Positions 37,231 through 49,621 of a stretch of 64,000 nt of DNA are shown here, in pieces. Position 1 is the first letter of the stretch. Each line of letters opens with the position of its first letter. A model generated the notes under the pieces. The model had not been told where the DNA came from, did not search any database, and saw only the letters and a program-made list of their open reading frames with translations. The DNA is from Cercis canadensis (lineage: Eukaryota > Streptophyta > Magnoliopsida > Fabales > Fabaceae): contig QAOA01001508.1 of the NCBI GenBank assembly GCA_003255065.1, forward strand, positions 335,061-399,060. Reading direction: 5' to 3'. Both the position numbers and the translations under genes were made by a program.

Positions 37231-38155
37231 TTACAAGTGAAGAAATAATAAGATTCTAGAGACAAATGCATTAATTGCCACGTGACATGAAATTATGCCA
37301 CCCACGATACGAAGGAAATTACATGTGAACTCCAGCCGCGTCTCAATAATTTTCCTCTTAACTGCCATAAGAAAACATGTTATTTTATTTATATGACCAA
37401 AAGAAAACAAGTTAATCCATGGTAATGTGTACTTGTGTAGCGCTTTCACGAATCACATGGTGGATTTAGTTACACAATTTTTAGATGTAAATTTTAAAAA
37501 GAAAAATTAAATAGATCTACCTAAACTTAGATGTAGACACATGTAATTATTTATTATTTGTGTAACTACTATTATTGGATTAACTGTGCTCATTATTAGA
37601 TGATTCATACTAATTCATTAAGCGTAATATGGTAGTGAGTAGTTTAGATAATTCATGTGAATCCATCATTTGAAAAAAATGATGATTTGCACCATATCAT
37701 ATCTTTAAACTTTAATGCGTAAAATAATTAACAAATGACACATTCATTCGAAAGTAAGAAAAAAAAAGAAAAAGAAAAAGACAAATGACACATGATCCAA
37801 GTCTTTCCTAGTACGGACTTTAATATATTTGCAATAATTGAGTAAAAAAAATGAATGAATCATAATTTTGTCAACTTATTGGTTGAAGTGGCACTCACAT
37901 TAGAGAATAGTCCAATTAGTGCTGTAAGTCGTCTTAATTCAGAAAGTATTTTATCTACTTTTGCTTTTTGTTTGAAATCTTCATAGGAGGTGGTGCACTT
38001 ATTTTAGCATCAGTTCCGCAATAGTAATACACACGCAAATAGGCCGTTCTCCAGAAGATTAGGAGTGACATGTGCATGAAGATTTTGTAATTCTTAATCT
38101 GGTTTTCTGTGTTAAGACTTAACAGGAACCCAGAGATTTAACAGTGTTGAAGAGA
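37231..38155. other. Intergenic region upstream of the NPF gene
   Basis: AT-rich DNA without a supported gene; the last part is the probable promoter and 5' UTR of the NPF gene. Confidence 0.5.
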
Positions 38156-40625
38156 ATGGAAGGTTGTTCAGCTGAAGAAGAAATGGCTCAACAACACATT
38201 CCACAAGCACAGAAGCGTAAGGGTGGCCTCATTACCATGCCTGCTATTATAGGTACTTCCCTCACGATACAAAGAAAATAATTCTTTTGAGAGTTTTTGA
38301 AACAGCTCTGAAATTTTGTCATTAGTTTTCATGTTCAAAAAGTAGCATCATTTTATTGCAGCAAATGAGGCACTGGCGAAGGTGGCAAGCGTAGGGCTTG
38401 TGCCAAACATGATATTGTATTTGATAGGGGATTACAGGCTTCGAGTGGCCAAAGCAGCCAATGTACTCTTCTTATGGTCAGCTGCCACCAATTTCACTCC
38501 TGTGGTGGCTGCTTTCATTGCTGATTCTTATCTGGGTCGCTTCCATGCCATTGGCTCAGGTTCTCTTCTCAGTTTCCTGGTATATCCCTTTCTAACTTTC
38601 TATTTCTAATATCTCAGTTACCTGGCCATATACTTCAGATGGTTGGGAAGGGGTTAGGGCCTTACATCTTAGGCGTGAATTATAATAATAGTACAGCTCT
38701 GGTCAAGGAAACAAATCTAAATGATGTTACTCTAAGTGGTTTAACTGGTAATATACCTCATGAAGATTTGAGGTCATACCTCTCTAAAAGATTAAGAAGT
38801 TTCTCATGACTCAAAAGAGGTTTCTACTTGTCTTGTTCTTTTATTTGCTCACTTATACATATCTATCAATTTAGTAATCTGCACATGTGGTTTTGTCATA
38901 AATTCTTATTCAATATCAGGTTCCATTATGATGCTTAATTCAATTGCCATTTCCACTATCATTTTGTTAAAATAAATACCAAGTCATTAAAACCATAAAT
39001 CGTAGCATCTATTCAAGCACTAGAAAAATTACCTTTTTTCTATTCTTTGGGTTACAGGGTATGGCTCTCATGTTGTTAACAGCCATGATCCCACAGGCAA
39101 GGCCTCCACCTTGTAGCCATTCAATCAAAAGTTGCAAATCGGCAACAAGAGGCCAACTGGCTATCCTACTGTTCTCCTTTGCTCTCATATCCATTGGAGG
39201 TGGTGGAATCTCATGTTCTCTAGCATTTGGTGCAGATCAGATAAATAAAAAAGTTAATCCCAATAACCAGAGGGTACTGGAGAGCTTCATCAGCTGGTAT
39301 ATTGCTTCTCAAGCTATGGCTGTCATAATTGCCTTGACAGGAATAATTTACGTACAAGATCATCTTGGGTGGAAAGTGGGTTTTGGGGTTCCTGCAGCAC
39401 TTATGTTGTTATCCACTTTCTTGTTCTATCTTGCTTCTTCAATTTATGTAAAGCAGAAGCCACACAGCAGCTTGTTCACTGGCTTTGCTCAAGTAATCGT
39501 TGTTGCCTACAAGAACAGAAAACTTCCATTTCCACCTACAGATTCAGCAGGAAAGTACCATCATCTGAAGGACTCAGACCTTGTTGTTCCAACTGATAAA
39601 CTAAGGTTGAATAAAATCTCCACCCTAATGATAATGAGTTTATGCCATGGATGAAATGATAATTGACTTGAGGTGAAACTTTGTTTTCTAGGTTTCTGAA
39701 TAAAGCTTGCATCATTAGAGACCCAGAACAAGACACAGCCTCTGATGGGTCAGCCTCAAATCCGTGGAGTCTGTGCACAATAGAGCAAGTAGAAGAACTG
39801 AAAGCCATTATCAAAGTTATTCCCCTGTGGTCTACAGGTATCATGGTGGCAGTTAGCACTAGCCAAACCTCATTTCAGTTGCTCCAAGCTAAATCCATGG
39901 ACAGACATATCACTTCAAACTTCGAAATTCCAGCAGGCTCTTATAGTGTGTTCATGATGTTGGCAATATTTGTAACAGTTGGTGTCTATGATCGTGTCAT
40001 CCTTCCTCTAGCATCAAAGATCAAAGGCAAACCAGTTAGGATTAGCGCGAAAAAGAGAATCGGAATTGGCTTGTTTTTCTCTTTTCTCGACTTTGTATCT
40101 TCAGCGATTGTCGAGAACATGAGGCGAAGGAAAGCAATTCAACAAGGACATATTGGTAACGGTCAAGCACTTGTGGACATGTCTGCAATGTGGCTTCTGT
40201 TACATAATTGCTTGTGTGGTATAGCTGAAGCATTTAATGCAATAGGTCAATCAGAGTTCTATTACTCCGAGTTTCCAAAGACTATGTCAAGCATAGCCTC
40301 GTCTCTATTCAACCTGGGAATGGCTGCAGGAAACTTGTTATCTTCTGTTATAGTCAACATAGTGGATGACATTACTTCAAGAGGGGGGAAGGAGAGCTGG
40401 GTTTCAGATAATATTAACAAGGGTCATTATGATAAGTATTATGGGGTTCTTGCTGTAATGAGTTTCGTTAATATACTCTATTATCTTGGTTGCGGTTGGG
40501 CTTATGGACCTAGCGCTGAAACTGGCTCAAAGGAGGGACACTTAACTGAACCAGGGAATAGGGTTCAATGTGAAAATGAAGAGGAAAAGGTAGGCTCCAA
40601 TGTGGGAGAAATGTTCAAGTCCTAA
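38156..40625 (+). CDS. NRT1/PTR family transporter, NPF1-type (598 aa, 4 exons)
   Basis: Exons 38156-38252, 38362-38579, 39058-39605 and 39692-40625 join in frame to 598 aa, the usual NPF length. It begins after a short hydrophilic leader with KRKGGLITMPAIIANEALAKVASVGLVPNMILYL, the first membrane helix region; other marks are NVLFLWSAATNFTPVVAAFIADSYLGRF and the C-terminal AIGQSEFYYSEFPKTMSSIASSLFNLGMAAGN. Twelve membrane helices are expected, in the plasma membrane. NPF1.1/NPF1.2 of Arabidopsis move nitrate in shoots; other NPFs carry peptides or hormones, so substrate is unproven. Odd point: the proton-coupling ExxE(K/R) motif reads E35-A-L-A38-K39, so the second Glu is Ala. Fragments of this gene's 3' end recur downstream among the thioesterase copies. 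Confidence 0.93.
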
Positions 40626-40880
40626 CAATTGTTTGCTTATAATGTGGGAAAAGGAAAAGGAAGACTCTTCAAGGAAGGAGAACTGTTGAAGTTTTAAGAA
40701 TTGCCTGCTTCATATCTATGACTTTGGTCAGATTGTCAATCAAGCAAAATAATTAACTACATTGCCAGCCAAACTCAATTTCAATCTGCATAATACTATT
40801 TCCACGTCCTGAAAATAGCCTATATACGCTTATGTCTTCGTATACAATCTGTCCACTCCTGGTGCATGAAGATAGAACTC
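40626..40880. other. NPF 3' flank, source of the duplicated tail
   Basis: The stretch with agcctatatacgcttatgtc and gtgcatgaagatag recurs in altered form near 43560-43640, 51240-51330 and 53920-53990, showing it belongs to the duplicated unit. Confidence 0.6.
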
Positions 40881-40984
40881 AATTTAAGACCCTTTGTAGT
40901 TAAAACCTCGACCTTTTGATCGAAAGAGCCATTTGAGAAGTTTCTTACCAATTTGAGTGCTTTTTGCAGAGAGGAGTCTACCAT
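40881..40984 (-). pseudogene. Relic first exon of an ACOT13-like thioesterase
   Basis: From an ATG at 40984 on the minus strand it reads MVDSSLQKALKLVRNFSNG, then SFDQKVEVLTTKGLK, clearly the first exon of the thioesterase family nearby (compare MEDSALQECLKKLRDLSSG at 52247). It then runs straight into the NPF 3' flank; exons 2 and 3 are missing. A truncated duplicate. Confidence 0.75.
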
Positions 40985-41485
40985 CTCTTATCTGAATCGT
41001 AGAAATAACGAAACTGTCTCAAAGTCTTTCTTGGTTGGTGTGTTTATTACTTATACACTGTTTGTTTCGAACTAAACCCCTATTTGACTATTTGTTACTT
41101 CTTACCCTTTGTTTGGACGGAGGATTATGAAGGCAAATAAGAGGAAGAGGGGAAAATGTAATTTTTATGTTTCTGAAAAATTAACTCTCTATCTTGGTAT
41201 GGACTAATATTGAAATGAATAAAGAATAATATTAGATGTCTTATCCACATAGAAGATAAGTAGGGAATTGATCACCAAAAGCAGCTACATGTAGTTCAAA
41301 TGATATTATTTTCTTTTATAAGTTATATAACTAGTATATATAATTGCTAAAAGCATAAAGTGTTAATATTAATTCACATGATTATGAAGTTGAAGGTATA
41401 AAGGGGAAAAAGAAGAGTGTCGACTATATCTGAGTAAAGAAAGCTTGTCAATGAATTGGAGTCACCAGCAATGTTTGTAAGGAAC
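40985..41485. other. Spacer between relic exon and thioesterase A
   Basis: Noncoding. Segments at 41090-41280 and 41390-41485 are repeated at 43810-44110 and 44210-44325, the corresponding place before thioesterase B. Confidence 0.6.
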
Positions 41486-42227
41486 TTAAAGTTTGCTCGC
41501 TTGATGATTTACATTACTTCTAGCATCAGTCATCCACTGCTTACCCAAAGCAATCAATTCTCCAGTCTCTTTCTTCCTAACCTCCACAATTGCACAAGTC
41601 AACCTTCCCCTCTTACCCACAACCTTTGCTTCCACTTCTACCTCTTCCTGTCATCAAAATGTAATTATCCGAGTTTAATTTTAAACCAGAAAAGAAACTT
41701 AAAATCATGAGAGAGAATTGACTTGTAAATCAATTAAAATCACACTTCCTATAATGAGTTCCAAACATAGGAATTGATTTGCAATTTAGTCAAATAAAAT
41801 CAATTCAATTCAATTTCGCAAATTGCAATGATATTGAAAAGTCAAGTTGATAAAAAAGAAAAGAAAAGAAGAGAAATTTACGGAGACACTTGGATGTGCA
41901 GTGAAGGAGTAGATGGGCGCGCTGCCAATGGTGTCAATCAACGTTGCTATTGCTCCAACATGCCAATTTCCATTTTCATCCTATAAAAAGCAAAGCAAAA
42001 AAACCAAAAAATAAGAAAAAAGAAAGATATATGACTGATGAATGAGAAGTGAATCAGATTTTTACAGCTAAGCTATTGTGTATGGTGAAATTACAGAGGA
42101 GATAACCTCTGTAAGCCTTGACTACCCGGATACCCTTTGCAGCTTTAATCTCAATCTCGCCACCAATAGCCCCATCTGAGAGGGCTCTTAACAATTTCAG
42201 GCTTTTCTGCACTGCACGCTCTTCCAT
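41486..42227 (-). CDS. ACOT13-like hotdog thioesterase A, shortened second exon (140 aa)
   Basis: Minus-strand exons 42227-42066, 41980-41882 and 41647-41486 join in frame to 140 aa. Exon 2 has the hotdog core DENGNWHVGAIATLIDTIG, and exon 3 has VEVRKKETGELIALGKQWM. Compared with copies B, C and D (47-residue exon 2), this exon 2 loses its last 14 residues (the DFSISYYSTAKVQ-type strand). The sequence after VSV has diverged, and the only donor that keeps frame is tcc|GTAAAT. The missing piece includes a core beta strand, so activity is doubtful; it may be a decaying copy. Family members hydrolyse acyl-CoA or acyl-thioesters; the Arabidopsis collinear gene would be At3g16175. Confidence 0.7.
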
Positions 42228-43670
42228 CTTTTCCTCTCAATCAAGATTGCCTCACTGTTTCATTTCGTGTCACATTATATGGGTCAAGTCAACTTTATCC
42301 AAACAACACATGGAAGACTTTGCTTCTTTCTAAGACAGTTTTTCAAATTTGTGCGTAAAACAAGTTAGACCTTCGAGTCTTTCAATAAAATAATAGTGCT
42401 ACTTCAACTGGCGCCTGCTTACAATGGCCTGCTTGCTTTAAAAAATATTTTCATATTTTCATTTCTTAAAACATGTTTTCATTTTCAAATTTTTATTTTT
42501 AAAAAACATATTTGCTGAAAATTTTCTATTTCCATTTTTAAACCACATCACATCCTCCATTTCCATCCCTATCAGCTTATTTGATACACTTTCACTACTT
42601 TGCACCATGTGTACGACCAAAACCATCAATCACACATACAATCTTCCCACGATTCCATTGTCTCATAATTCCCAGTAAACAAAGGAAGAACAACAAACCT
42701 CTGAGCTCTCTTTGCTTTGGAAATTCAAAGCTGGTACACTCTCACAAAGTCAATGCACCGACTCCTCTGCTCCATTTATGGATCCAAGTCACTTGCAGCT
42801 CANACATCCTCCATTTCCATCCCTATCAGCTTCTTTGATACACTTTCACTACTTTGCACCATGTGTACAACCAAAACCATCAATCACACACACAATCTTC
42901 CCACGATTCCATTGTCTCATAATTCCCAGTAAACAAAGGAAGAACAACAAACCTCTGAGCTCTCTTTGCTTTGGAAATTCAAAGCTGGTACACTCTCACA
43001 AAGTCAATGCACCGACTCCTCTGCTCCATTTATGGATCCAAGTCACTTGCAGCTCATTTCCATGTGAAAACCTTCTGAGAACTTTCGTGGGTTTTCAGTA
43101 TTTTATCAGCAGAGTTTTAATTTCAGATGGTTTCATGATTTTTCTCATCTGGGTTGCGTTTCTTTTTTGATTCTAGTGTTTCAGTTTTCTTCCCTGAATG
43201 TTTTACGAATTGGGAGAATTGAGTAGATGAAGGCTGTAGGTGGTAGATGACAGCAAAGAAGCGTTTGCGTGTAGAAGAAATGGAAATTTAGAAAGAAAAA
43301 AAAAAAAGTCACATAAATTATAAGTATGTCACCGGTCTTTGTCAGGAACAGTGAAAACGTCTAAAAGACGTTTCCAGTTTCGTACCAATTTTTGGAAACT
43401 TCTCCAATGTTTTCAATGAATACATTTTCATTTATACTCAACCAAACATATTTTTAAGTTTATTTTATTTTCAATGAAAATGAAAACAAGAAATAGCGGA
43501 ACCAAACAGCCTCATGTAATTCAGTATGAAGTCATCATTATCTATCATAAAATACTCCTTTTTCCATGTTCATGACCATAACCTATATATGCTCATGTCT
43601 TTAATAGAATCTGTCTTGCTCTCCATCAAGGTATAGATTTGCAGTGTATTGAATTGCAATCAAATCGTTC
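42228..43670. other. Intergenic region between thioesterases A and B, with duplicated segment
   Basis: It contains the 253-base direct duplication around the N at 42803. No supported gene. A conserved tail-like stretch resembling the NPF 3' flank lies at about 43540-43670. Confidence 0.5.
42550..43056 (+). repeat. 253-bp direct duplication flanking a single N
   Basis: 42550-42802 and 42804-43056 are the same length and differ at only about three positions (for example cagcttattt versus cagcttcttt). They are separated by exactly one N at 42803. An unmerged contig overlap or two haplotypes placed in series is the likeliest cause; a real tandem duplication is possible. Confidence 0.85.
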
Positions 43671-43790
43671 AATTTTACTAGCTTGATGATTTGTATTGGT
43701 AGCAGTAGGTGATGCCATTCATTGCTTAGCCAAAGCAACCAATTTTCCATTCTCTTTCTTCCTAACCTCCACAACTACAGAGGTCAACCT
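43671..43790 (-). pseudogene. Relic third exon of an ACOT13-like thioesterase
   Basis: On the minus strand it encodes SVVVEVRKKENGKLVALAKQ, then a TGA where Trp stands in intact copies (GKQWM), then MASPTATNTNHQASK. It matches exon 3 of copies C and D. Exons 1 and 2 are absent; the sequence passes into the spacer that precedes copy B. With the relic at 40881-40984 it shows that each unit once held a second thioesterase. Confidence 0.7.
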
Positions 43791-44324
43791 TATACTCTAT
43801 TTTATTTCAAATTAAACCCTCTTTCTTGCTTCTTACCCTTTGGATGGAGGATTATGAAGGCCAAGAAGAGAAACAGGGGAAAATGTTAAAAATTATTAAA
43901 ACAAAAATGGATTTTGGATTTGGCTATAAACCTATCATTTTCCTTTCATTTTATGTTTCTGAAAAATCAACTCTACCAACAGAGAGATTACATGGCACTC
44001 TCTATTCCTAAGAAGAAAAATTTTCTTGTAGGGATTAATATTCAAATGAACAAAGAACAAGATGAAATGTCTTATCCACCTAGAAGATGGATAGGGAACT
44101 GATCACCAAAACCAGATATATGTATTTATTTTCCTTTATAAGTTAGAACTAGTACATGAAATAGTTTAAAGCCTAAATCGTTAATATCAATTCATAATCA
44201 CATGAAGTTGAGGTAGAAAGGGGAAAAAGAACAGAGTAGAGTCTCCATTATAACTGTGTAAAAGAAAGTTTTGAAATTACATTATGTCAATGAATTGGAG
44301 TCACTAGCAATGTTTGTAAGGAAC
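43791..44324. other. Spacer repeated from the copy A unit
   Basis: Noncoding; aligns in order with 41040-41485. Confidence 0.6.
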
Positions 44325-45124
44325 TCAAAGTTTGCTCACTAGATGAGGAGTTACATTCCATTTAGCTGTAGTCATCCACTGCTTACCCAAAGCAATTAAT
44401 TCTCCATTCTTTTTCTTCCTAACCTCCACAATCACAGAAGTTAAACTTTCCTTCTTACCCAAAACCTTTGCTTCCACTTCAACCTCTTCCTGCCATCAAA
44501 ATGTAATAATCCAACTTCAGTTTAAAACCAAAAATAAAATAATAATAAAAATTCTCCAGAGTGTATGAATTAGGTGAAATGTCCTTGTTATTGGCTCTTG
44601 GAACAAGAAGAGAAGTTGATTGTTGATTACAATTTATCTTGGATTCACGTTAAAATCTTCTTAACAAATTTCAAAGATATTGAAAATTCACTTTGATAAA
44701 ACAAAAGGGAAGAAAGAAAGCAAGAATACCTGAACCTTAGCCGTTGAGTGGTACGAAATACTGAAATCTACAGAGACATTGTCATTTGAAGTGAAGGAGT
44801 GGATGGGCATGCTACCAACGATGTCAATCAACGTTGCTATTGCTCCAACATGCCAATTTCCATTTTCGTCCTATAAGTGCAAAGCAACAGAATAAAAAAA
44901 AAATAAAAGAAGAAAGATATATGACTGATGAAATTAGAAGTGACTCAGATTATTACTGCTAAGCTATTGGGTACGATGAAAGTACAGAGGAGATAACCTC
45001 TGTGAGCCTTGACTTGTCGGATACCCTTAGTAGTTAAAGTCTCAATCTCGCGACCAGCAACCCCATCTGAGAGGCCTTTTAACCATTTGAAACTTTCTTG
45101 CAGAGACTGAGAGGAATCTTCCAT
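44325..45124 (-). CDS. ACOT13-like hotdog thioesterase B (157 aa, 3 exons)
   Basis: Minus-strand exons 45124-44957, 44870-44730 and 44489-44325 join in frame to 157 aa, the normal length. The product runs MEDSSQSLQESFKWLKGLSDG, then the hotdog core with the NWHVGAIATLID helix, VSVDFSISYHSTAKVQ, and EVEVEAKVLGKKESLTSVIV. In the PaaI/ACOT13 fold the Asn and Asp around this helix form the active site of a homotetramer acting on acyl-CoA. Substrate and compartment are not shown by sequence; no clear targeting peptide or PTS1 is seen (C-terminus SKL-like LVSKL: the last three residues are S-K-L, a canonical peroxisomal PTS1). The SKL end suggests import into peroxisomes. Confidence 0.9.
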
Positions 45125-45752
45125 CTCTTTCTCTCAAACAAACCCAGAAACCAGATTCCCAAGTCTTTCATGTTATGTTATTAGGTCAATTTTATCTAAG
45201 CAAGACATAGAACACAGATACTTACATGGACACAAGTCTAACATATCATCCTTAAACACAAGCAATAAAAGAGTGACAACACATTGAAATGGGGCCCACA
45301 AATGACAGCTCAGAAGAAGTCCTCCCAATTAGTCAGCTTATGTTATGTGTTGTCACTCTTCCATTCGTTGTAGCCTAAGGATCATGTGCTAGACTTGTGT
45401 GGAGCTGTGCCTGCAAGAATTTCTAGAGATAGAAGACCTTCTTTCAGTAAAATAAGTAACACGTTTTATTCGTTCAGTAGAATAATAATACTTATTGCGA
45501 TTACAGATCATGAGATTGTTTTTCAACATTATATGCACAAGTTGCAAACTTTGAATTGCCTACTCTGACTATTTATCTCATAAAAATTTGAATGGTAACT
45601 GCCAAAACACTTCAATATTGCGCTTACATAGATTATATCCCCTGCTTCAAATTTTCAATATTATATATGCACAAGTTGCAAACTTTGAATTGCCTACTCT
45701 CACTGTACAGCTCATAAAACTTTGAATGGTAAATGCAAAAACACTTCAATCC
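45125..45752. other. Intergenic region with a local tandem duplication
   Basis: A block of about 90 bases with cacaagttgcaaactttgaa and acacttcaat occurs at about 45528-45617 and again at about 45659-45750, ending at the Copia insertion site. No gene. Confidence 0.6.
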
Positions 45753-45757
45753 AAGTT

Positions 45758-46076
45758 TGTGAAATATCAGAATCCTCAAGAACAGAAAAGAACTTTAGAG
45801 CAAGGAGAGAGTTTCGAGAGAGAGAGAAGAAAGAGATTGAAGAATTTCAGTATTTCTATTATATCAGCTACAATACATCAGCAGTAGTTATATATAGAAA
45901 GTAAAGGCTAACTAACTCCAGCTCATCTAACCATTACGGTTATGAACTAACCATCTAATGTAATCAGTGTTAACTAAACTAACTAACTGTGGTTAACTAG
46001 TTAACTAACTTATTACACCAGTCAAACTAGTCAACTAACTAAAACTTGTATTACAAGATTATAAATAATATGTACA
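45758..46076 (-). repeat. 3' LTR of the Copia element
   Basis: 319 bases; only three mismatches to 50909-51227. Confidence 0.95.
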
Positions 46077-46087
46077 GCCCCCCTTCA
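46077..46087 (-). other. Polypurine tract of the Copia element
   Basis: On the minus strand tgaaggggggc directly precedes the 3' LTR, the expected plus-strand primer site. Confidence 0.8.
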
Positions 46088-49000
46088 AGATGGAGTTTGG
46101 GAGTGATGAAAATCCACCAAACCCAACTTGGACACAATGGAGGTGAACTGTGAGCCAGCAAGGTTTTTGGTGAAGATGTCAGCCAACTGATGGGTGGTGG
46201 AGATGTGTTGAGGATGAACAAAACCTGCTTTGTACTTGTCTCGAACTAGATGACAGTCTATTTCAATATGTTTGGTGCGCTTGTGGAAGACTGGATTAGC
46301 AGTGATATGCAAGGCTGCTAAATTATCACACCATAAAGAAATAGGTAAAGGGACATGGATGTGAAAGTCTTGTAAAAGGTAATGAATCCAGGTGAGCTCA
46401 CAAACAGTGGTTGCTAGGCTGCGGTATTCAGCTTCAGCTGAGGACCGACTGACTGTAGATTGTTTCTTGGTTTTCCAAGAAATTAAAGACGAGCCTAAGA
46501 AGACACAGAAGCCAGTAATAAACCTGCGGGTATCCTTGCAAGCTGCTCAATCTGCATCACAGTAACCAGTGAAGGAGAAATTATGGCCAGAAGGGAAAAA
46601 CAAGCCACGAGAAGGAGTGCCTTTGAGGTACTTCAGCACATGAACAACACCATTCCAGTGTGCCTGAGTGGGAGAATGGAGGTACTGGCTTAACTGTTNA
46701 TGAACAGCACCATTCCAGTGTGCCTGAGTGGGAGAATGGAGGTACTGGCTTAACTGTTGAACCACATGAGTGATATCAGGCCTGGTGAGGCCAAGATAGA
46801 GCAATCGCCCTACAAGCCTGCGAAATCTGTCTGGTTCATGTAAAGGAGCACCAGCAGAGGAAAACTTTTGTCCTTTGGGTAAAGGGGAAGCAGCAGGCTT
46901 AGCTCCAAGAAGGCCAGTATCTTGGAGAATGTCAAGGACATATTTTCTCTGGTTGACATAGGTGCCAGATGGCCCACGAGCAATCTCAAGACCTAGAAAA
47001 TACTTAGCAAAGCCCATGTCCTTGATGGTAAATGTGGTGTGAAGGAATTGTTTGACCTGCTGGATGTCTGGATCACTTGTGCCAGTAATTAAGACATCAT
47101 CAACGTAAACAAGCAAAGCCAAGAAGGAATCTGATCTGGTCATGGTGAAGAGGCAGTAATCATGTGCACTTTGGACAAACCCATAAGCCTGAAGTTTAGT
47201 ACAGAAGGCAAGGTTCCACTGACGAGAGGCCTGTTTTAAGCCATAGAGGGATTTTTTCAACAGATAAACCTCAGTTGGCTTGGCAATGTGATAGCCTTGT
47301 GGAGGGTGCATGTAAACTTCCTCATTAAGAGAGCCATGTAAGAAGGCATTATTGATGTCCAACTGATGCAAAGGCCAATTCTGAGCAGAGGCAATGGCCA
47401 AGAAAATGCGGACAGTGACCAACTTAGCCACAGGGGAAAAGCTGTCTTTATAGTCTACACCCTCAATCTGGTGATAGCCTTTGGCAACCAGCCTGGCTTT
47501 GTAACGTTCAACAGTGCCATCAGGTAGATATTTGACCTTGTAAACCCATTTAGAACCAATGGCCTTCTTGCCAGGGGGTAAAGGGACCAAGTCCCAAGTG
47601 TGATTTGATTCAAGAGCCTGTAGTTCAGTATTCATAGCCTCTACCCATTTGGCATGCTTACTAGCATGATAGTATGAACAAGGTTCAGGGACAGTAGTCA
47701 TATTAGCAAGAAATGACATGTAAGAATCAGTAAAAAGTGGGGAACTGTAATAAGGAAAAGTAGGAGGAGTATAGGAAGAAGAACTATGAACTGAAGTAGC
47801 AGCAACCTCTGGTAAAGTAGGAGGAACAATCACATGTGAGACAAAATCCTGGAGCCAAGGGGGTTTGAACTTTGGGCGAGAACTTTGTCTAATAGGCGGG
47901 ATATCAGGTGGTATAGGAAGATTTAAGAAATCAGTGGTACCTGTAGGAGAAGAAGAAGGTGAAGCAGGAAGAATGGAGGACTGGTTCTCAGAAGCAATAG
48001 TAAGAGGAACAGAATTCTGAGTTGGTAGTGGTGTTGGCAGAGAGGAGAGTGGTGTGGGTGGCAAAGGTGAGAGAGGAAAAGGATCAGAATTAAGAAAAGG
48101 GATTGGTAAAGAAATCTCACTGGCAGTGGAAGGTGCAGTGGCAAAAGGAAAAAGAAACTCATGAAATACAACATCTCGAGAAGTGTAAAATTGGTGAGAA
48201 TCTAAATCATAGACTCTATAAGCCTTTTGCCCTGGGACAAAACCCAAAAAAATGCATCTATATGCTCTGGCTGCAAATTTATCCTTGTGAGGGTGTGTGT
48301 TGGTGACATAACAAAGGCAACCAAAGCATTTCAATAAGGAATAATCTGGTTTTCTTTTATGCAGAAGTTCATAAGGTGTCCTCCATTCCAAAAGCTGAGA
48401 TGGTAAACGATTAATAATATATGCAGCCATTAAAAGGGAATGACCCCAAAACTGAATAGGCAAATGAGCTTGAAACATTAAAGCTCTAGCAATTTGTAAA
48501 AGATGTTTATGCTTGCGCTCAACAATGCCATTTTGTTGATGAGTATAAGCACAACTCCTATGATGTAGAATGCCTAATGTAGATAAAAGAGATTGACAAG
48601 CAGTGCTAGTAAATTCTGAGCCATTATCTATTCTAATACATTTGATGTGCGTTTGAAATTGGTTGTGCACCATTTGAAAGAAAGATTTCAGTGTTTGCAA
48701 AGTTTGGTGCTTATGAGTGAGCAGAAAAATCCAAGTTGCTCTACTGCAATCATCCACTATAGTGAGCATGTAATGTGCACCAGTTATAGAAGGTTTGCTA
48801 TAGGGACCCCAGATATCGATATGCATGAGGTCAAAAGGGGATTTTGATTTGGAATTACTGAGGGGAAAGGGTAAGCGATGCTGTTTTGATTTATGAGAAA
48901 TGTCACAAGGAGAAAGTGGTGAAATATCCATTCCTTTTAAGAAAGAGATATGTTGTAATGTGTTTAATGGAGCATGTCCAAGTCGATTATGCCATAAGGT

Positions 49001-49621
49001 TTCAGAATTTTTATTCAATTGACTAGTGTCAGTACAAGGTATATTGACAGAATTACAGATGGAATTAAAAGAAGATTTGACTAAGTCAATCTGATGATTA
49101 CAAGAAAGCAAAAAAGTAGCAGTGCTACGAAATGAAGATTTGTCTAGAATGTATAGGTTCCCTACCACTTTACCAATGGCTATAACAGCTTCAGTCAGAG
49201 GGTCCTGCAGAAGGCATTTGTCAGGAAGAAACACAAACTTAATCTGAGCAGTTTTGGATAATTTCCTTACTGAAAGAAGGTTAAACTTGAAACTAGGAAT
49301 ATAGAGAGCATCAGTCAAAACAACAGTAGGGCTAAGGTAAACATCACCAATTTGTTGGACTAGCTTAACAGAATCATCAGGTAAATAGACAGACGTGATT
49401 TGTGTTACTGGTTTTATGTTATGTAAAAGACTTGAGTTAATGCACATGTGGTTTGATGCCCCTGTGTCCACTATCCAGGTTCCAGTATCCATACTATCTA
49501 CTATGTGTAAAGCAGAATGAAGAGTAGAGTTGGAAATGTTACCTGCAAAATCCTCAATATGAGCAAAGTTGACATGATTCCCTTCGTAATTACCATGTCC
49601 TTTCATCATTTTTGAGAGTTC
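46085..49621 (-). pseudogene. Copia pol: protease, integrase, reverse transcriptase, RNase H (interrupted)
   Basis: On the minus strand, in order: protease WIVDTGASNHMC; GAG-pre-integrase LWHNRLGHAPL; integrase core HIDIWGPYS, IDNGSEFT and HQQNGIVERKH; reverse transcriptase with LDINNAFLHGSL and YVDDVLITG; RNase H with [10 protein letters not shown] and [14 protein letters not shown], ending at 46085. A TGA at 46547-46549 replaces the Trp after CDAD and cuts off most of RNase H. An N at 46699, flanked by a 59-base direct repeat, duplicates about 20 residues of the reverse transcriptase C-terminal part; this is probably an assembly fault. A TAG at 49622-49624 separates pol from gag. Confidence 0.93.
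46640..46758. repeat. 59-bp direct repeat around an N inside pol
   Basis: 46640-46698 and 46700-46758 are equal in length and differ at one base, with one N at 46699 between them. A likely assembly join. Confidence 0.85.

Noticed and set aside
42581..43170. Overlapping plus-strand frames with an unknown residue around 42803
   Set aside because: They are two copies of the same short frame created by the direct repeat around the N; low-complexity His/Ser/Pro content and no homology.
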